NCBI GenBank assembly: GCA_910589275.1
Contig: CAJUTH010000004.1
Coordinates: forward strand, 1 to 64,000
Source of the DNA: an uncultured Dorea sp.
Lineage (GTDB): Bacteria; Bacillota; Clostridia; Lachnospirales; Lachnospiraceae
Length of the DNA: 64,000 nt
Reading direction: 5' to 3'
Made by a program: the position numbers and the translations under genes. This document shows positions 7,362 to 15,810 of this stretch, in pieces. A model generated the notes under the pieces. It searched no databases, was not told the origin of the DNA, and was given only the letters and a program-made list of their open reading frames with translations. How positions within the stretch are numbered: position 1 is the first letter of the stretch; each line of letters starts with the position of its first letter.

Positions 7362-8863
7362 TAGAATATCCTCCCCAAATCTCCAAACCAATCACATACT
7401 GAGTCTATCCCTATTTTCGCCATATCTACCAAGCTATCTTTCTTTCCGTCATTGTTAACATCCGCAATTCCTACAGAATCTCCAGCCGCCCCGATTACAA
7501 CTCCCGCAATCGCTCCCACCGCGGTTCCAAGAGGCGGCACAAAAAACGAACCGATTGCTGCTCCGGCCGCCGCGGACGTTGCGCCCCATGAAATGTCTAC
7601 AGCCGAATCCGTTATTGTATCCTGCAGCCCATCCCATGACGGCCTAAATTCTCCATCTTCAAAAAAATTATCATATGCATTAGAAATTACCGTAAGTGCA
7701 GTGCCTGCTGCCCCTAATTTATCTCCTTCTACAAAATCATCCCAAAACTTTATATCTTTTTTAAATGCGTCTGAAAATGTTTTTCCGGCAAGATTTAATT
7801 TATTCCCACCTGATTCCTGAAACGCTGCAAGATATTTTTTTAAATCAGTATAATTTAACTCCTTCAAATAGTCACTATCAAGTTTTAAACCATTCCTTGT
7901 TAATTTCTTGATATCCAACTTCTTCCAATCCACATTTTTTATTTTGGCTTTTAAAAAATCCCCAAGATATTCCCATTTATTAGGCATAGAACTTTCTATG
8001 ATATCTCCAGCCATCTGAAGGTAAAACTTATTTCCTATTTTATTAATCTTAAAATGGACTCCATTCTGCAATAAAAAAATAGACTGCTTATTATCCTGAA
8101 ACCAATTAAGTAAATCCAACGATTCTAATGCATCATCTCCCATACCTAAAAGTTTCTTTATGATATCATCAGAAACTTCTATTCCTTCCCTCTCTTCCAT
8201 ATCCGCCAGATATCCCGGCCATGCATTTTCAATCATCTCTTTCCATCCCATATCCGCCTTGGAAAGTTCAAACCGTCCCGCCGCCCCGTTCCATCCTTTC
8301 CCTATCGCCGCAATTCCATCCGACACCGCGCCATATAAGGAATCTGCTCCTGCAAATAAAGAACTGGTCTCCGCCTCTATCCGGTACAGCTTCTCAAGTT
8401 TATCCTGCAAGACCCTGATCAGTATATCATTAACCCCTATACATCCATAATACCTTGAGATCGTGCTGGAAAAGGAACATGAATACTTTGCCAGAGACTG
8501 ATTCCTCATACAATTTTCCAGCGTACTTATCGTATTCTTCATCTGCTGGTTTACTGACTGCAGATTCTCTATCTTAGCGTTCAGCTCATCTTCAACCAGA
8601 TCTTCATCCCCTACCGCACCTTTAAGCGCCTTATTCCCCTGTATTACCGCTTCATTTCTGCAGATCAGCCCCTGTATCACCGCCTGATGGTTCCCAAGCT
8701 GTCCTTTCATACTTGACCATGCCGCGCTCTTCAATTCTTCATTCCCTGTAAACTGCGATATTCCGTTCAGAACTCCCATCAGCGCCTGATTGTCCTCCCG
8801 CAGATTTCCGATGATACTATCCGCCTGATTTTTTAATCTTCCCGGATAAAGTTCTAATCCCAT
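7361..8863 (-). CDS. LXG-type T7SS effector, probable membrane-targeting toxin
   Basis: 500 aa. The first about 200 residues are almost entirely helical and begin MGLELYPGRLKNQADSI, matching LXG-like T7SS targeting domains. A middle region of mixed structure follows (about 230-390). Residues about 408-460 are rich in glycine/alanine and hydrophobic (ATSAAAGAAIGSFFVPPLG, GAIAGVVIGAAG), a glycine-zipper pattern seen in membrane-inserting toxins. At about 463-475 comes a dockerin/EF-hand-like loop, DVNNDGKKDSLVD. GGAGGGACAGGT precedes the ATG. The gene overlaps its upstream helical partner by 10 bp and its probable immunity gene by 1 bp. By analogy with TspA of Staphylococcus aureus it may depolarise rival cells. 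A 187-bp copy of its 3' part lies at 3757-3943. Confidence 0.8.
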   Translation of the reverse strand: MGLELYPGRLKNQADSIIGNLREDNQALMGVLNGISQFTGNEELKSAAWSSMKGQLGNHQAVIQGLICRNEAVIQGNKALKGAVGDEDLVEDELNAKIENLQSVNQQMKNTISTLENCMRNQSLAKYSCSFSSTISRYYGCIGVNDILIRVLQDKLEKLYRIEAETSSLFAGADSLYGAVSDGIAAIGKGWNGAAGRFELSKADMGWKEMIENAWPGYLADMEEREGIEVSDDIIKKLLGMGDDALESLDLLNWFQDNKQSIFLLQNGVHFKINKIGNKFYLQMAGDIIESSMPNKWEYLGDFLKAKIKNVDWKKLDIKKLTRNGLKLDSDYLKELNYTDLKKYLAAFQESGGNKLNLAGKTFSDAFKKDIKFWDDFVEGDKLGAAGTALTVISNAYDNFFEDGEFRPSWDGLQDTITDSAVDISWGATSAAAGAAIGSFFVPPLGTAVGAIAGVVIGAAGDSVGIADVNNDGKKDSLVDMAKIGIDSVCDWFGDLGRIF

Positions 8864-9168
8864 ACCTGTCCCTCCTGATAACTCTCTTCTTCTCTCTTCA
8901 GCTTCCTTAGACTATCCCGGAGCTCCTGTGCCATCTCCGACATTTTCGTATCCTTGCATACTTTTGCCTCCCACACTGACTGCTGGAGCGCCAGAACTTT
9001 CCCATGAAATTCCGCATCCTTTTGATAACGCGAAAGCATGTCCTGAAATATATCCTGCGTAATCCGATCCTGATAATTCATTTCCTCTTCTGCATCTTCC
9101 ATCAGCCGGATTACTTTTTCACATTCCTCAATCTTGTCTTTTAATTCCCGTTCCTTTTTATCCGCCAT
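8854..9168 (-). CDS. Lap2-like helical partner of the LXG effector
   Basis: A 104-aa protein, charged and entirely helical (ELKDKIEECEKVIRLMEDAE at about 7-26; a second long helix ends in LRDSLRKLKREEE), probably a helical hairpin. Small proteins of this kind (DUF3958/DUF5082 types, called Lap for LXG-associated alpha-helical protein) precede LXG effectors. They bind the LXG domain and help deliver it to EssC. It lies 11 bp after the other small partner and overlaps the effector by 10 bp. Exact Pfam family not verified. Confidence 0.65.
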   Translation of the reverse strand: MADKKERELKDKIEECEKVIRLMEDAEEEMNYQDRITQDIFQDMLSRYQKDAEFHGKVLALQQSVWEAKVCKDTKMSEMAQELRDSLRKLKREEESYQEGQVWD

Positions 9169-9179
9169 AGCTATTTCTC

Positions 9180-9458
9180 CTAAAATCCGGAAGACAGCAT
9201 TGCAGAAATGCTGGCGTCTAACTGCTCAAATGTACTTCCCAGTGTTGCTATATGCCCCGCGTCCTGAGAAAGCGCATTTCGGTATGACGCTTTTTGTGAC
9301 TGGGCTTTCTCATAAGCGGTAACAGCTTCGCTTTTCGCCGTTATATTCGTACTCCCGTCTGCTGTAATCGTTTTCTGCTGCAGGCCCAGCGCGCTTCCTG
9401 CAAGAATCTGCGAGCTGTTAGCTGCCGACTGCTGGCTGCTTTGTATAACATTAGACAT
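9180..9458 (-). CDS. Lap1/EsxA-like small T7SS substrate (TIGR04197-type)
   Basis: A 92-aa helical protein, serine/alanine/glutamine rich (MSNVIQSSQQSAANSSQILA). Its second half (YEKAQSQKASYRNALSQDAG) resembles the WXG100-like 'SACOL2603 family' (TIGR04197/DUF3130) proteins encoded just before LXG effectors. It has no WXG motif. Its expected role is to pair with the LXG domain and carry the export signal. It follows essC by 23 bp and precedes the Lap2-like gene by 11 bp, which completes the usual order essC, Lap1, Lap2, LXG, immunity. Confidence 0.65.
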   Translation of the reverse strand: MSNVIQSSQQSAANSSQILAGSALGLQQKTITADGSTNITAKSEAVTAYEKAQSQKASYRNALSQDAGHIATLGSTFEQLDASISAMLSSGF

Positions 9459-9481
9459 TTTTTTGTTCCCCCTTCTTTCAT

Positions 9482-12400
9482 CTATTCATATTTTGGTATT
9501 CTTATCCGTACATAAATTCCCCCATGGAACAGCAGGCCGTCCATAAACTGAGGCAGTTCTTTTGCTGAATTGACCGGGAACATCGCTGTTGTTCCCTGAC
9601 TTCCAAGAAGCAATCCTTCCGTCGTGTTCTTCGCAAACTTCGTCACTTCATCGAAGCCTTTCATTTTACCGGAGTGCGCGCTTAAAATCACGCTGATTCC
9701 GACGCTGACAGCCTCGTTCAGCAAAGGCGCAAGCTGCAGCGCCTGAGGTTTCGTCAGTTCCACAAAGTTATCCCAATCGTCTACAACAAGATAAAACGGC
9801 GGCATCTGGGCACAGATATCTCTTGGCTTTAACGCGGGACTATCCGCAAGGGCTTCGCGTACCTTCTGATTCCTTGCCGCGATCTCTTCCTTCATCTCCT
9901 CCATAAAGGACGTTACCGCTGCCGCATTTTCTATGTAAGTTACATCCTCGGCATTCTTATACGCATACAGTTCCATTGTCTTGGAATCCGCCAGATAGAT
10001 CCTCCCTGTTCCGATAATCTGTGCGAGGATCATCTTTAAAGCATTGGTCTTGCCTTTTGCGGCCTCCCCAAGAATCGTAAACGGGCTGTTTTCTTTCCTA
10101 AACCCGCACTTTCTTACCGTCTCCTTATCCAGCCCCACATAAATATCCTGTTCTGTTCCCGGGTATTGTCCCATACCGGCATATGATAGGGTTTCCGGCA
10201 GCACCGGTATCTTCGGCGCCACACTATCAGGATATATGTTGTTAACAGCTTGAATCAATACTTTTAACCCCTCTGTATATTCTACCTCTTTCTTAAATTT
10301 TATCATAGTGTAAATCTGCATTACGCTAACCATACCCTGATATTTGACCAGCGCCCGGCCTTTGATCTCCGACTGCTTATATTTGCTCCTGCCCACAATT
10401 ATATTTACATCCGATTCGTCAAAGGAATATCCCGCTATCTTATTCTTAAAATTATTATAGGTCGCATATTTCATTCCATTGCTTCTGGTTGCCGTTGCTA
10501 CTGCGAAGATTCCCAGTCCAAATCCGTCTCTGGTTAGCTTTTGGAAAAATTCTTCCGCCTCATAGCCCAGTTCTTTCACCACGTCAAAATTATCAATCAT
10601 GACAAAGATTGCTTTCATTTTCTCTTCCGCAGCCTGATTGTATACTTCAAAGTTCTGTACGGCTGCATCCGCAAGCTTTTTCTTGCGCTCTTTCACTTCC
10701 TTCTGCAGGATACGGATCAGTTTCTGCATCCGCTCCGTATCTTCAAATGCGATATAATCCGCCGTATGATGCAGTTTGCCAAGCAGTATCAATCCGCTGT
10801 TCCCAAAGTCCAGAATATAAAAATTCACATTATCAACCGAATTCTGCATCGCCAGCGTAAGAATAACCGTCGTGAGAAATACGGTTTTTCCATATCCGGC
10901 AGATGCAATATACAAAAGATTCCCATCCTTCATAAAATCAACTTCAAACGGAACCTGTTCCTGATTCTCCGGTACGTCGATCTCTCCGATCTTAACGCAA
11001 AGATTCATCCTAAGCGCCCCTACGTCTATCAGTTTCTGCCCGCTTACCAATTGTTCCGGCAATGGCGGAAGCCATGGCTTTCTCACCTCGGCCAGCGGAC
11101 ACTTCTGATAATAATCATGAATATACTGTACGACCGCCGCAAGCTGGGTCTTCAACCTCTGTCCGTCCTCCTTCGTATCGCTCAAATCCTGATTGATCAA
11201 TTCTCCCTGCCCTAACTCATTGATGACAAATACTCTGTCATCCGTCTTTTCTTTCTCATCCCGTTCACTGTAGGCCGCGCCGCTCCACGCCGACTGGAAC
11301 AATTCGTAGATCTCATTATTTCCCACTTGCAGATAAGCCCTCCCGGCTTGCGTAATATTTGCCGCGTCAGGAGTCTTGATAATCTCTTTGCTGTCTGCTT
11401 CATTCTGTACCTTTAACGCCAGTTTAAACTTTGAATTCGACCAGATCTGATCGTCTACCACGCCGGTAGGCTTCTGCGTTGCAAGAATCAGATGAACGCC
11501 AAGGCTCCGTCCGATTCGGGCTGCTGATACAAGCTCTGCCATAAAGTCCGGCTGTTCCTTTTTTAGTTCCGCAAACTCATCGCTGATCAAGAACAGATGC
11601 GGAAGCGGTTCTTCTGCTTCTCCATTCTTAAAGAGTTTATTATATTCGTCAATATGATTGACCTCATATCTGTTGAAAATGCTCTGTCTCCTGTCAAGCT
11701 CACTTTTGATCGAAGCCATTGCCCTCATACTCTGCGAACCATCAAGGTTAGTAATGGTCCCCAGAAGATGCGGCAGATCCTTAAACAATCCCGACATTCC
11801 TCCGCCCTTATAATCAATCAGCAGGAAAGCTGCCTCACAGGGATTAAAATTTACTGCCAAAGACAGGATATAAGACTGGATAATTTCCGATTTTCCTGAA
11901 CCGGTTGTACCTGCCACCAGCCCATGCGGCCCATGGGCTTTCTCATGCAGATTCAAATATACGTAGTCTCCCTCTGCTCTTGCGCCCAACGGAACCGCAA
12001 GAGACTTCGCGGAGTTGCTTTTCGCCCACCTCTTTTCAATCTGGAGCTCGGAAGGCTTTTCGATACCATACATGCCAAAAAAGGTAATACTTTCCGGAAT
12101 CTGAGCGCTGATTCCCTGCATATGCTCTAAAACACCAAGATTCCTTGCCATCCATTCCAGTTCAATTCCCTTAACCGACGGCAGCGTGAAACGCTGATTT
12201 TTTTCCTCCTGTTCTTCTATCAGAAGCGTCCCGTCAACAGAATTATCAAGCATAACAATTGTCCCTATATTTTCCGGAAGATTTGCCCTCAAATTCGTCG
12301 TATAAATAATGGAAAAGCCAAGATTATAGCCGTCTTTTTCCAGATACTCCATAACGGAATGATCCATAATCCACTTCGGTTCATCAATGATAAATACCAA

Positions 12401-13660
12401 ATGCGGCAAAAACATACTCTCTTTCTTACTCTCCTCTTCCTTCTGTTTCCGCTCCTTTAATATCTGATGCAGGCTGCCAAGTATCTGGTCTCTCTTACGC
12501 TCTGAATTAATCATACCCACGCAGTTTACCGCGTGGATCCTGAAATGCGGATACCAGCGCATCCATTGAAAATCCATATGATATTTTTCATCATAGATCG
12601 CTACAATTTCCAAATCATGATAGCTGTGAAAAAATGCCATTTGAATAACCAGCGCCTTTAACTGCTCGTGGATCACATCTTTTTCCCCGACCAGCCCTAA
12701 ATGCGCCCTTTTCAAGTCTACAACTACCGGCTTTTCGATTCTGGAAAAAATTTGCTTGATTGCTTTCGCCTCTTCTTCCAATACGTCCTTCTTCTCTTTC
12801 AATTCATCTACGGACAGCTTGATCTGAAGCTTTGGCTCTGTGAGCGCTGTTCCCACGCAAACCTTCAAGAAATCTTCATCATTGCAGTTTCTCTCATAAA
12901 TACGGGAATGATAAGTATTTACCATATTCTCGATCTCTAATACAGAGGGATAGTTATACTGGTATGCCTCCTTTTCCTCCTCATAAGCCTGATAAATTTC
13001 TTTTCGTTTCCTCAATAGATATTCTTTATATGTCTTTTCCCGCAGCGCTTTATTTTCTTTGGCCTCTTTCGTCTCTTCCACAAAACGCATAATGGAGACA
13101 ATCAGAGACATCCCGGTACCTGCCACGGCCATAATAATAAACAAACCTCTTTTCATCAGGATGCTGATTCCAACCGTAATGCAGATCATAAAAAGAGGCG
13201 GCAGGACTAATTGCAGAATCCCCCCTTTCTTTCTAGATGGCAGGTCTTTTGGTTTTTCAATTGAGATCTTTTTTTCCTTTACTCTTTTGATGATTCTCGG
13301 CGACCTCTTATATTTAGGAAATCCCTCAAACGGAACTTCCCTCTCATCAATCACCGGCAGCTCTGTTTCAAAACTACCTGATTCTGCTTCCACACGGATC
13401 TTTTGCTCCAAAAGCCAAAAAGAACATCCCGCTATCTCCAGCAGATCGCCCGTTCTGAACCGGCAGCTTTCTTCTTTTACTGCAGCGCCGTTCAAATAAA
13501 CAAAATCATTTTTCTTTGATTGGCTGATTGTTATCGTATCCTGTTCAATCATACATCGGATATCAGTATTCGGTATCCGGATATCTTCCTTTTGATTCCC
13601 TATTGTAAAACTGACGGGTCTATACAGACAACAAACCGTCCTTTTTCCCTCTCTCATCAT
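9482..13660 (-). CDS. essC: T7SS motor ATPase EssC (YukB family)
   Basis: The membrane-anchored translocation motor of the T7SSb machine, 1392 aa, a normal length. An FHA-like domain occupies about residues 1-95, with SFTIGNQKEDIRI and a late RFRTGDLLEIAG. Two membrane segments lie at about 146-195 (LVLPPLFMICITVGISILM; LFIIMAVAGTGMSLIVSIM). Three FtsK/SpoIIIE ATPase domains follow. D1 has a perfect Walker A, GTTGSGKS (about 581), with Walker B LFLISDEFAEL. D2 has ASAGYGKT (about 920). D3 has a changed P-loop, GEAAKGKT (about 1200). Only D1 has a fully canonical Walker pair, as in known EssC. The ATG overlaps the essB stop by 4 bp. Confidence 0.95.
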   Translation of the reverse strand: MMREGKRTVCCLYRPVSFTIGNQKEDIRIPNTDIRCMIEQDTITISQSKKNDFVYLNGAAVKEESCRFRTGDLLEIAGCSFWLLEQKIRVEAESGSFETELPVIDEREVPFEGFPKYKRSPRIIKRVKEKKISIEKPKDLPSRKKGGILQLVLPPLFMICITVGISILMKRGLFIIMAVAGTGMSLIVSIMRFVEETKEAKENKALREKTYKEYLLRKRKEIYQAYEEEKEAYQYNYPSVLEIENMVNTYHSRIYERNCNDEDFLKVCVGTALTEPKLQIKLSVDELKEKKDVLEEEAKAIKQIFSRIEKPVVVDLKRAHLGLVGEKDVIHEQLKALVIQMAFFHSYHDLEIVAIYDEKYHMDFQWMRWYPHFRIHAVNCVGMINSERKRDQILGSLHQILKERKQKEEESKKESMFLPHLVFIIDEPKWIMDHSVMEYLEKDGYNLGFSIIYTTNLRANLPENIGTIVMLDNSVDGTLLIEEQEEKNQRFTLPSVKGIELEWMARNLGVLEHMQGISAQIPESITFFGMYGIEKPSELQIEKRWAKSNSAKSLAVPLGARAEGDYVYLNLHEKAHGPHGLVAGTTGSGKSEIIQSYILSLAVNFNPCEAAFLLIDYKGGGMSGLFKDLPHLLGTITNLDGSQSMRAMASIKSELDRRQSIFNRYEVNHIDEYNKLFKNGEAEEPLPHLFLISDEFAELKKEQPDFMAELVSAARIGRSLGVHLILATQKPTGVVDDQIWSNSKFKLALKVQNEADSKEIIKTPDAANITQAGRAYLQVGNNEIYELFQSAWSGAAYSERDEKEKTDDRVFVINELGQGELINQDLSDTKEDGQRLKTQLAAVVQYIHDYYQKCPLAEVRKPWLPPLPEQLVSGQKLIDVGALRMNLCVKIGEIDVPENQEQVPFEVDFMKDGNLLYIASAGYGKTVFLTTVILTLAMQNSVDNVNFYILDFGNSGLILLGKLHHTADYIAFEDTERMQKLIRILQKEVKERKKKLADAAVQNFEVYNQAAEEKMKAIFVMIDNFDVVKELGYEAEEFFQKLTRDGFGLGIFAVATATRSNGMKYATYNNFKNKIAGYSFDESDVNIIVGRSKYKQSEIKGRALVKYQGMVSVMQIYTMIKFKKEVEYTEGLKVLIQAVNNIYPDSVAPKIPVLPETLSYAGMGQYPGTEQDIYVGLDKETVRKCGFRKENSPFTILGEAAKGKTNALKMILAQIIGTGRIYLADSKTMELYAYKNAEDVTYIENAAAVTSFMEEMKEEIAARNQKVREALADSPALKPRDICAQMPPFYLVVDDWDNFVELTKPQALQLAPLLNEAVSVGISVILSAHSGKMKGFDEVTKFAKNTTEGLLLGSQGTTAMFPVNSAKELPQFMDGLLFHGGIYVRIRIPKYE

Positions 13661-14766
13661 TCTTCGTCCTCAGTATTGTATTCTTCCATCAATGAATCCA
13701 TCTTTCTGGTTAACTCATCCAGCCTGTCAGATTTTTCTGCGCCGGTAAGCTCCGTGTCGGATTCTATATTTGCTTTTTCCTTCATATAGGCATACAGCAA
13801 GAGCTGGTTATCCGATAGCTGCAGAGCAATATCCTCAGCCCGCTCTGTATCTTTTCTTCCGAGATAGATCCAGTATTCCAGCTTCGAAGCAGAATCGTTC
13901 AAAGTCATAGCAGAGAGAATGTTCTCCTTCTGCTCCTGATTCAGGTTCTCGCTTCTCACATAGGCATTTGCCAGCATATATTTCTGATAAAGTCCCATAT
14001 CCTTTACTGCAATATCCTTCATAGAATCAATGCACAATACATAATCTGAACTGACATATGCATCACTAAGACCGATTACTGCATTCTTATACGGCTCCGT
14101 AACGATAAAATGATATCCTGAAAATCCTGCCAGCCCCAGCAAAAGTACGCCAAGCACAATGGCCAGTCCCTTTGTCAGCCTGTAGGTCCAGATAGGAATC
14201 AGAAGCTTTGTTCTTTTTCTGTTTTCCAGAATCCTCCTGTACTCCCCGCGGAGCCGTTCCTGTATTTCCATGACGGATTCCAAATCCTTAACCTCTCCGC
14301 AGATTCCTTCCTTTCCAAGCAGTTCATTCCCACCCTGCCGAAAATCCTCATACTGATATTTTTTCTGCATGGAAAATCCGATAACCGCCTTGTATTCCAA
14401 TACAAAATCTTTTTCTGATCTCTGCTTTTGATCCGGGATGACGTCCCTTCGTTTTGCCTGCACGATACCATGGTCATCATAGAATAAATTCTCAGGCTGC
14501 AATTCAAATGTGTATTTCTCCGTATCGGAGAACAGTTCTCCTACAGACTCCAATATCAACAGTCTCTGCGCCACATCTTCCTGACGGATCTTCGTAAACG
14601 CTGTCCGTTCACCTGTCTCATATGTGACAATCAGTTCTTCTCCCTGCTCTTTAAGCTCACTTTTCAGAAAATGACTTTCGGGATATGTAATCCATTTATA
14701 GTCGTATCTGTCTTTTGCTGTAAATTCAGATTTTTTAAACCTCTCCTGTAATGCTTGTGCTTCCAT
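13657..14766 (-). CDS. essB: T7SS core membrane protein EssB (YukC family)
   Basis: 369 aa. Residues 1-185 form the cytosolic pseudokinase-like domain. One transmembrane helix lies at about 197-222 (LAIVLGVLLLGLAGFSGYHF). An extracellular helical domain follows, ending in an acidic tail (YNTEDEE). This is the canonical EssB/YukC layout. The protein forms the dimeric core that docks EssC. The gene overlaps essC by 4 bp and follows yukD by 13 bp, so it belongs to the same operon. Confidence 0.9.
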   Translation of the reverse strand: MEAQALQERFKKSEFTAKDRYDYKWITYPESHFLKSELKEQGEELIVTYETGERTAFTKIRQEDVAQRLLILESVGELFSDTEKYTFELQPENLFYDDHGIVQAKRRDVIPDQKQRSEKDFVLEYKAVIGFSMQKKYQYEDFRQGGNELLGKEGICGEVKDLESVMEIQERLRGEYRRILENRKRTKLLIPIWTYRLTKGLAIVLGVLLLGLAGFSGYHFIVTEPYKNAVIGLSDAYVSSDYVLCIDSMKDIAVKDMGLYQKYMLANAYVRSENLNQEQKENILSAMTLNDSASKLEYWIYLGRKDTERAEDIALQLSDNQLLLYAYMKEKANIESDTELTGAEKSDRLDELTRKMDSLMEEYNTEDEE

Positions 14767-14779
14767 CCCTGCCTCCTCT

Positions 14780-15037
14780 TTACCATATTATTTCTAATAT
14801 ATCCCCATAATAAATATTTGCCTGGTCATACGTCTGCTCCGGCTGTATCATATATTTTTTTCTGGCGGAACGGAGCTTAGACGGCCGCCTCCCAATCACC
14901 GGAAGTCTCCCAGCTTCCTGCAGGATTTGAATCGTATCTATCATTCTCTGCTGAGAATTTACCATCACATCCAGTTCTCCTGTACTGCTCATTTCCCGCG
15001 CCTCTATATTATTCGTAAACGTAAGTGTCAATTGCAT
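14780..15037 (-). CDS. esaB: Ubiquitin-like T7SS protein EsaB/YukD
   Basis: I chose the ATG at 15037 (MQLTLTFTNN), with AAAGGAGG 6-7 nt upstream; extension to 15082 has no ribosome binding site. The 85-aa protein shows a small beta-grasp pattern: two strands (LTLTFTNN, ELDVMVNS), a helix (QRMIDTIQILQEAGRL), and late strands (KYMIQPEQTYDQANIYYGDI). This is the YukD/EsaB ubiquitin-like fold, a structural component or regulator of T7SSb. It overlaps the upstream essA-like gene by 29 bp. It is a diverged housekeeping ubiquitin-fold protein, unrelated to the eukaryote-like ubiquitin domain encoded at 24272-24805. Confidence 0.8.
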   Translation of the reverse strand: MQLTLTFTNNIEAREMSSTGELDVMVNSQQRMIDTIQILQEAGRLPVIGRRPSKLRSARKKYMIQPEQTYDQANIYYGDILEIIW

Positions 15038-15452
15038 CTTTGCGCCTCCTTTTACTTCGTTTCTCCATCCATGAAAAAGCAACCATAAAAAACAGAATCA
15101 GCAAAATAGCCACTGATGCTATCGCCGTCCCGGCCTGACTGCCTTTTTCTTCTATCTCTTCTTTTATTAGCTGGGTTTCTGTATTTATAAACAGATTATT
15201 CTGTATTCTTTCATATTCCGTTAATCCATGATCTTCTTTATCTTGAAACAAAGCCGTCTTCACTTCTCCCAACGTCTCTGCCTCCTCTTCCCGCTTTTTT
15301 TTCTGCAATTCCTCAAACGTGTTTGTAAACAGCGGAATCTGGTTGGTATCTGTCAGGGATGAGTATATTTCTCCCTGTTCCTGTAAAACAGACGGATCCA
15401 GCCGTATCCCTTCCTGGCTCTGCCAGACTTCTATATCCATGTTCTCCTCCAT
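15009..15452 (-). CDS. EssA-like single-pass T7SS membrane protein
   Basis: 147 aa. A hydrophilic, glutamate/lysine-rich region of about 108 residues precedes one hydrophobic helix (GTAIASVAILLILFFMVAFS, about 109-128). A strongly basic tail follows (KRSKRRRKD). By the positive-inside rule the N-terminal part would be outside and the tail inside, as proposed for EssA. There is no cleavable signal peptide and identity to EssA is not obvious, so the name rests on topology and position between the WXG100 gene and yukD. AAGGGGAG lies about 7 nt before the ATG. Confidence 0.55.
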   Translation of the reverse strand: MEENMDIEVWQSQEGIRLDPSVLQEQGEIYSSLTDTNQIPLFTNTFEELQKKKREEEAETLGEVKTALFQDKEDHGLTEYERIQNNLFINTETQLIKEEIEEKGSQAGTAIASVAILLILFFMVAFSWMEKRSKRRRKDAIDTYVYE

Positions 15453-15527
15453 ATGATTCTCCCCTTACTGCCGTGTCTTTATTATCCGAAACCCATACCA
15501 ATGAATAAGCCATCCGAAAGCACGGCA

Positions 15528-15556
15528 CAAAGACCACCGGGAATCCCCGATGGCCT
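15528..15556 (-). terminator. Hairpin behind the WXG100 gene (partial terminator or processing site)
   Basis: Minus-strand GGCCATCGGG-GATT-CCCGGTGGTC forms a 10-bp stem with two G-U pairs, followed by TTTGTG. It lies 9 bp after the WXG100 stop, between it and the essA-like gene. The short U-tract suggests read-through attenuation, which would let the substrate be made in excess over the machine. Confidence 0.5.
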
Positions 15557-15564
15557 TGCCTGAT

Positions 15565-15810
15565 TTACATTCCGCCGATTTTCCCTGCGATTTCCTGATC
15601 GATACTCTGCATTGCTGACGATACGTCACGTAACTGCTGCGCAATTGAAGTAATCAGGTCTGATGTGGCTGTAAAGCTTGGCTCCAGCGACTGAAACTGA
15701 TCGTAGAACGCCTGGCTGCTCTGGCCGGCCCATTCTTCGCACAGTGTCGTTACCATATTTCTCATGTTCGACACTACCTGATTAAAATCTTCGCATCTTG
15801 CCTTCCTCAT
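15565..15810 (-). CDS. WXG100 protein (EsxA-like), apparently N-terminally shortened
   Basis: 81 aa, two helices joined by the WAG turn (LCEEWAGQSSQAFYDQF, residues 23-39), followed by SLEPSFTATSDLITSIAQQL. This is a clear WXG100 T7SS substrate and the only one in the window. Family members have about 40 residues before the tryptophan; here there are 26, and the missing part falls where the gene runs into esaA. No ribosome binding site precedes the ATG. The same frame can be read back only to a TAA a few codons upstream (ITALQTMRKAR), where QTMRKAR resembles the usual EQMRxRA start. It may be translated by coupling to esaA, or may be damaged. Confidence 0.75.
   Translation of the reverse strand: MRKARCEDFNQVVSNMRNMVTTLCEEWAGQSSQAFYDQFQSLEPSFTATSDLITSIAQQLRDVSSAMQSIDQEIAGKIGGM

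Noticed and set aside
10541..11215. 224-codon plus-strand frame inside essC
   Set aside because: Antisense to clear ATPase motifs, with no start signal or recognisable domain.
14780..15037. YukD as a second exotic ubiquitin
   Set aside because: It is the normal diverged EsaB/YukD component of T7SSb, with no sequence identity to ubiquitin beyond the fold.
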